Positions 62,628 through 64,000 of a stretch of 64,000 bases of DNA are shown here, piece by piece (positions within the stretch are counted from its first letter, which is position 1; every line of letters starts with the position of its first letter). The notes beneath the pieces were generated by a model. That model was not told the origin of the DNA. It searched no databases and worked only from the letters and a program-made list of their open reading frames with translations. Location of the stretch: NCBI GenBank assembly GCA_027625095.1, contig JAQBXN010000024.1, positions 16,852 to 80,851 of the forward strand. The letters are read 5' to 3'. A program made the translations under genes and the position numbers. This DNA comes from Planctomycetota bacterium. Its GTDB lineage: Bacteria > Planctomycetota > PUPC01 > JACPCR01.

Positions 62628-63743
62628 ATGCCAGACCCGAACAAGCTTGATTTATTGATACGTGCCGGACGCCTCTTCTGCTCGGTCAGTGGTATGGATG
62701 GACCTGGCGCTGTGGGTGTTAAGGGCGGACAAATTGTTGCTGCCGGTGCGGAGGTCAAGATCGCGGCTTATAAGACATTTGAATTCCCTGACGATCTGTT
62801 GCTGCCGGGACTCGTCGACCTGCATGCCCATCCGGCCCGGGGCGGATCAAAATTCGGAGTCGATCCTGATATCGAATTTCTGCCACGGGGTGTGACGACG
62901 GTCATGTCGCAGGGCGATGCGGGCGCGAACAACTGGGCGAGCTATCACGAAAACGTCATCAGGGCATCGAAAACAAGAGTGGTTATGGCGATCAATCTTT
63001 CGGCCTCGGGGGAATCAAATGAAGGAGGTTGCTTTGATGTCCTGTCTGATGTGGATGTCGACGCCTGCGTTCGCGCGATAGAGGAAAACGGCGCTGATAT
63101 TTGGGGGATTGCCATGAACACCGCGCCTGTCTGTTGCGGTGACAATGACCCGAATGAAATTTTCTTGCGGGGTCTGACCGCAGCCGAACGTACGAATCGT
63201 CCTTTACTGGTGAGCCCGCGCCAGATAGAACGGTTGCGGGCCGGAGATGTCGTCACCTATTGCTTCCACCCCATGGAAGACGGGCTTGTCAAGGATGGCC
63301 GAATCAGGGATGAAGTCTGGGCAGCCCGCGAACGTGGTGTCCTTTTCGACGTCGGGCATGGTATGCAGTCCTTCAGCTTTGAGATTGCCAAAGCGGCCAT
63401 CGCGGAAGGTTTTTATCCCGACACCATCTCGACCGACCAGTACCTTCGTCACGTCGGTTCTGTGCCCCAACACGATTTACCACGAACACTTTCCAAACTG
63501 CTGGCCGCGGGTATGCCGGAAGCAGAAGTGTTTCCCAGGGTGACTGCCCGGCCCGCAGAAGTGCTCGGCCTCGAAAACGAAATAGGCTCGCTCAAACCCG
63601 GCACTTGTGCAGATTTAACAGTTCTGCACTGGAACCCTGACGCCCTGCCCCTCGTGGATGTCAGAGGCACGGAAAGGCCAGGTGGATGCTGGGAACCAAT
63701 CCTCACAATTCGCAACGGTGAGGTGGTGGGGCCGGCCTCGTGA
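62628..63743 (+). CDS. Amidohydrolase/dihydroorotase-like metal-dependent hydrolase
   Basis: The 371-residue protein has the urease-like amidohydrolase fold: an N-terminal beta sandwich (LDLLIRAGRLFCSVSGMDGP) and the metal-binding HxH of LLPGLVDLHAHPARGG. Barrel strands follow (VVMAINLSASGESNEGG, DVVTYCFHPMEDG and LFDVGHGMQSFSF). The Asp-containing TISTDQYLRHVGS provides the last metal ligand. The C-terminal sandwich (IGSLKPGTCADLTVLHWNPD) is typical. It resembles the uncharacterised amidohydrolase branch annotated EF_0837/AHA_3915. The substrate is unknown. It is 22 bases upstream of the nitrilase remnant, which together may be an old nitrogen-compound operon. Confidence 0.87.
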   Translation: MPDPNKLDLLIRAGRLFCSVSGMDGPGAVGVKGGQIVAAGAEVKIAAYKTFEFPDDLLLPGLVDLHAHPARGGSKFGVDPDIEFLPRGVTTVMSQGDAGANNWASYHENVIRASKTRVVMAINLSASGESNEGGCFDVLSDVDVDACVRAIEENGADIWGIAMNTAPVCCGDNDPNEIFLRGLTAAERTNRPLLVSPRQIERLRAGDVVTYCFHPMEDGLVKDGRIRDEVWAARERGVLFDVGHGMQSFSFEIAKAAIAEGFYPDTISTDQYLRHVGSVPQHDLPRTLSKLLAAGMPEAEVFPRVTARPAEVLGLENEIGSLKPGTCADLTVLHWNPDALPLVDVRGTERPGGCWEPILTIRNGEVVGPAS

Positions 63744-63765
63744 CTCAAGATAACCAGGACACCCC

Positions 63766-63990
63766 ATGAAACCGATGTTGACCACCACCCGAGTGGCCGC
63801 CGTGACCATGCGGAGCGAGATGGGCTCGCCGGCCAAGAATGTCGAACGGATCAATCACTGGGTTGCGCAGGCATCCGATCCGGGGGCATCCTGCGCTATG
63901 TTAATTCGGATGATCGAGACAATAGCGCGACTCCCAGTCGAGAGACTTCTCAACCAGTTGAAAGGTAATTTCGAGGGCTTAATCGCGTGA
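63766..63990 (+). pseudogene. N-terminal fragment of a nitrilase/carbon-nitrogen hydrolase
   Basis: The 74-codon frame begins TTRVAAVTMRSEMGSPAKNV and continues ERINHWVAQASDPGA, which matches the first strand and helix of carbon-nitrogen hydrolases. After about 63880 the homology disappears: the Glu-containing VxFPE strand expected next is absent, and a different sequence (CAMLIRMIETIARLPV) leads to TGA. It appears to be a gene truncated by deletion or rearrangement. The window ends only ten bases after the stop, so flanking sequence could change this view. Confidence 0.55.
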
Positions 63991-64000
63991 CTCCCCATCA

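Overview
The window reads as a chromosomal segment (roughly mid-50s % GC by eye) from a heterotrophic bacterium of the PVC type (Planctomycetes, Verrucomicrobia, Lentisphaerae) or a neighbouring candidate phylum. The evidence is the gene repertoire: a DUF1549/DUF1553 protein and a DUF1501 protein, five Gfo/Idh/MocA oxidoreductases, sugar-phosphate isomerase-type TIM barrels, ThuA, a PQQ-type propeller, a pseudopilin-like protein, Hanks-type kinases with zinc ribbons, and hairpin repeats between genes. The exact phylum cannot be settled from sequence reading alone. Apart from one toxin-antitoxin pair I see no phage, integrase, transposase or CRISPR array.

Layout. 0-7.4 kb (minus strand): mutS with a downstream unknown gene, ApgM-type phosphoglycerate mutase, a VapBC-type pair, a SIS isomerase and a first Gfo/Idh oxidoreductase. 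7.8-15.4 kb (plus): six co-directional genes, comprising a DUF4175-like membrane protein, a large polytopic membrane protein, a PilN-like/PilO-like pair, a double zinc-ribbon/helical-repeat membrane protein and pdxA. 15.5-18.1 kb: a DUF5678 gene followed by a decayed aspartic protease, a YeeZ-like SDR, tRNA-Ser(CGA) and a rhomboid-like protein. 18.3-25.6 kb: a 2124-residue secreted modular protein, then an NHLP-STAS fusion whose reading frame is interrupted upstream by an amber codon. 25.6-29.8 kb: an EboE-like protein, an oxidoreductase and two epimerases, separated by heptamer-based inverted repeats. 29.9-37.9 kb: a 1443-residue TPR protein with secretin-N-like (STN) modules, an MDR dehydrogenase, an SH3-PQQ protein and a TIM barrel. 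38-43.9 kb: DUF1549/1553, ThuA, phytanoyl-CoA dioxygenase-like and DUF1501 genes. 44-51.6 kb: a zinc-ribbon kinase with a membrane domain, a VWA membrane protein, a sugar epimerase and an FHA kinase. 51.6-64 kb: a CxxC-type small protein, three more oxidoreductases, a kelch protein, a broken response regulator, a coiled-coil/TPR lipoprotein, a pseudopilin, an amidohydrolase and a truncated nitrilase.

Inferred biology. Much of the window looks like catabolism of sugars or polyols (oxidoreductases, TIM barrels, ThuA, dioxygenase) together with a large cell-surface and signalling investment (kinases, VWA, TPR/STN, giant secreted protein). The most unusual items are the NHLP-STAS gene with its in-frame TAG, the nested seven-base-period inverted repeats that reach into start and stop codons, the PilN/PilO-like genes in a non-pilus setting, and the TPR/STN hybrid.
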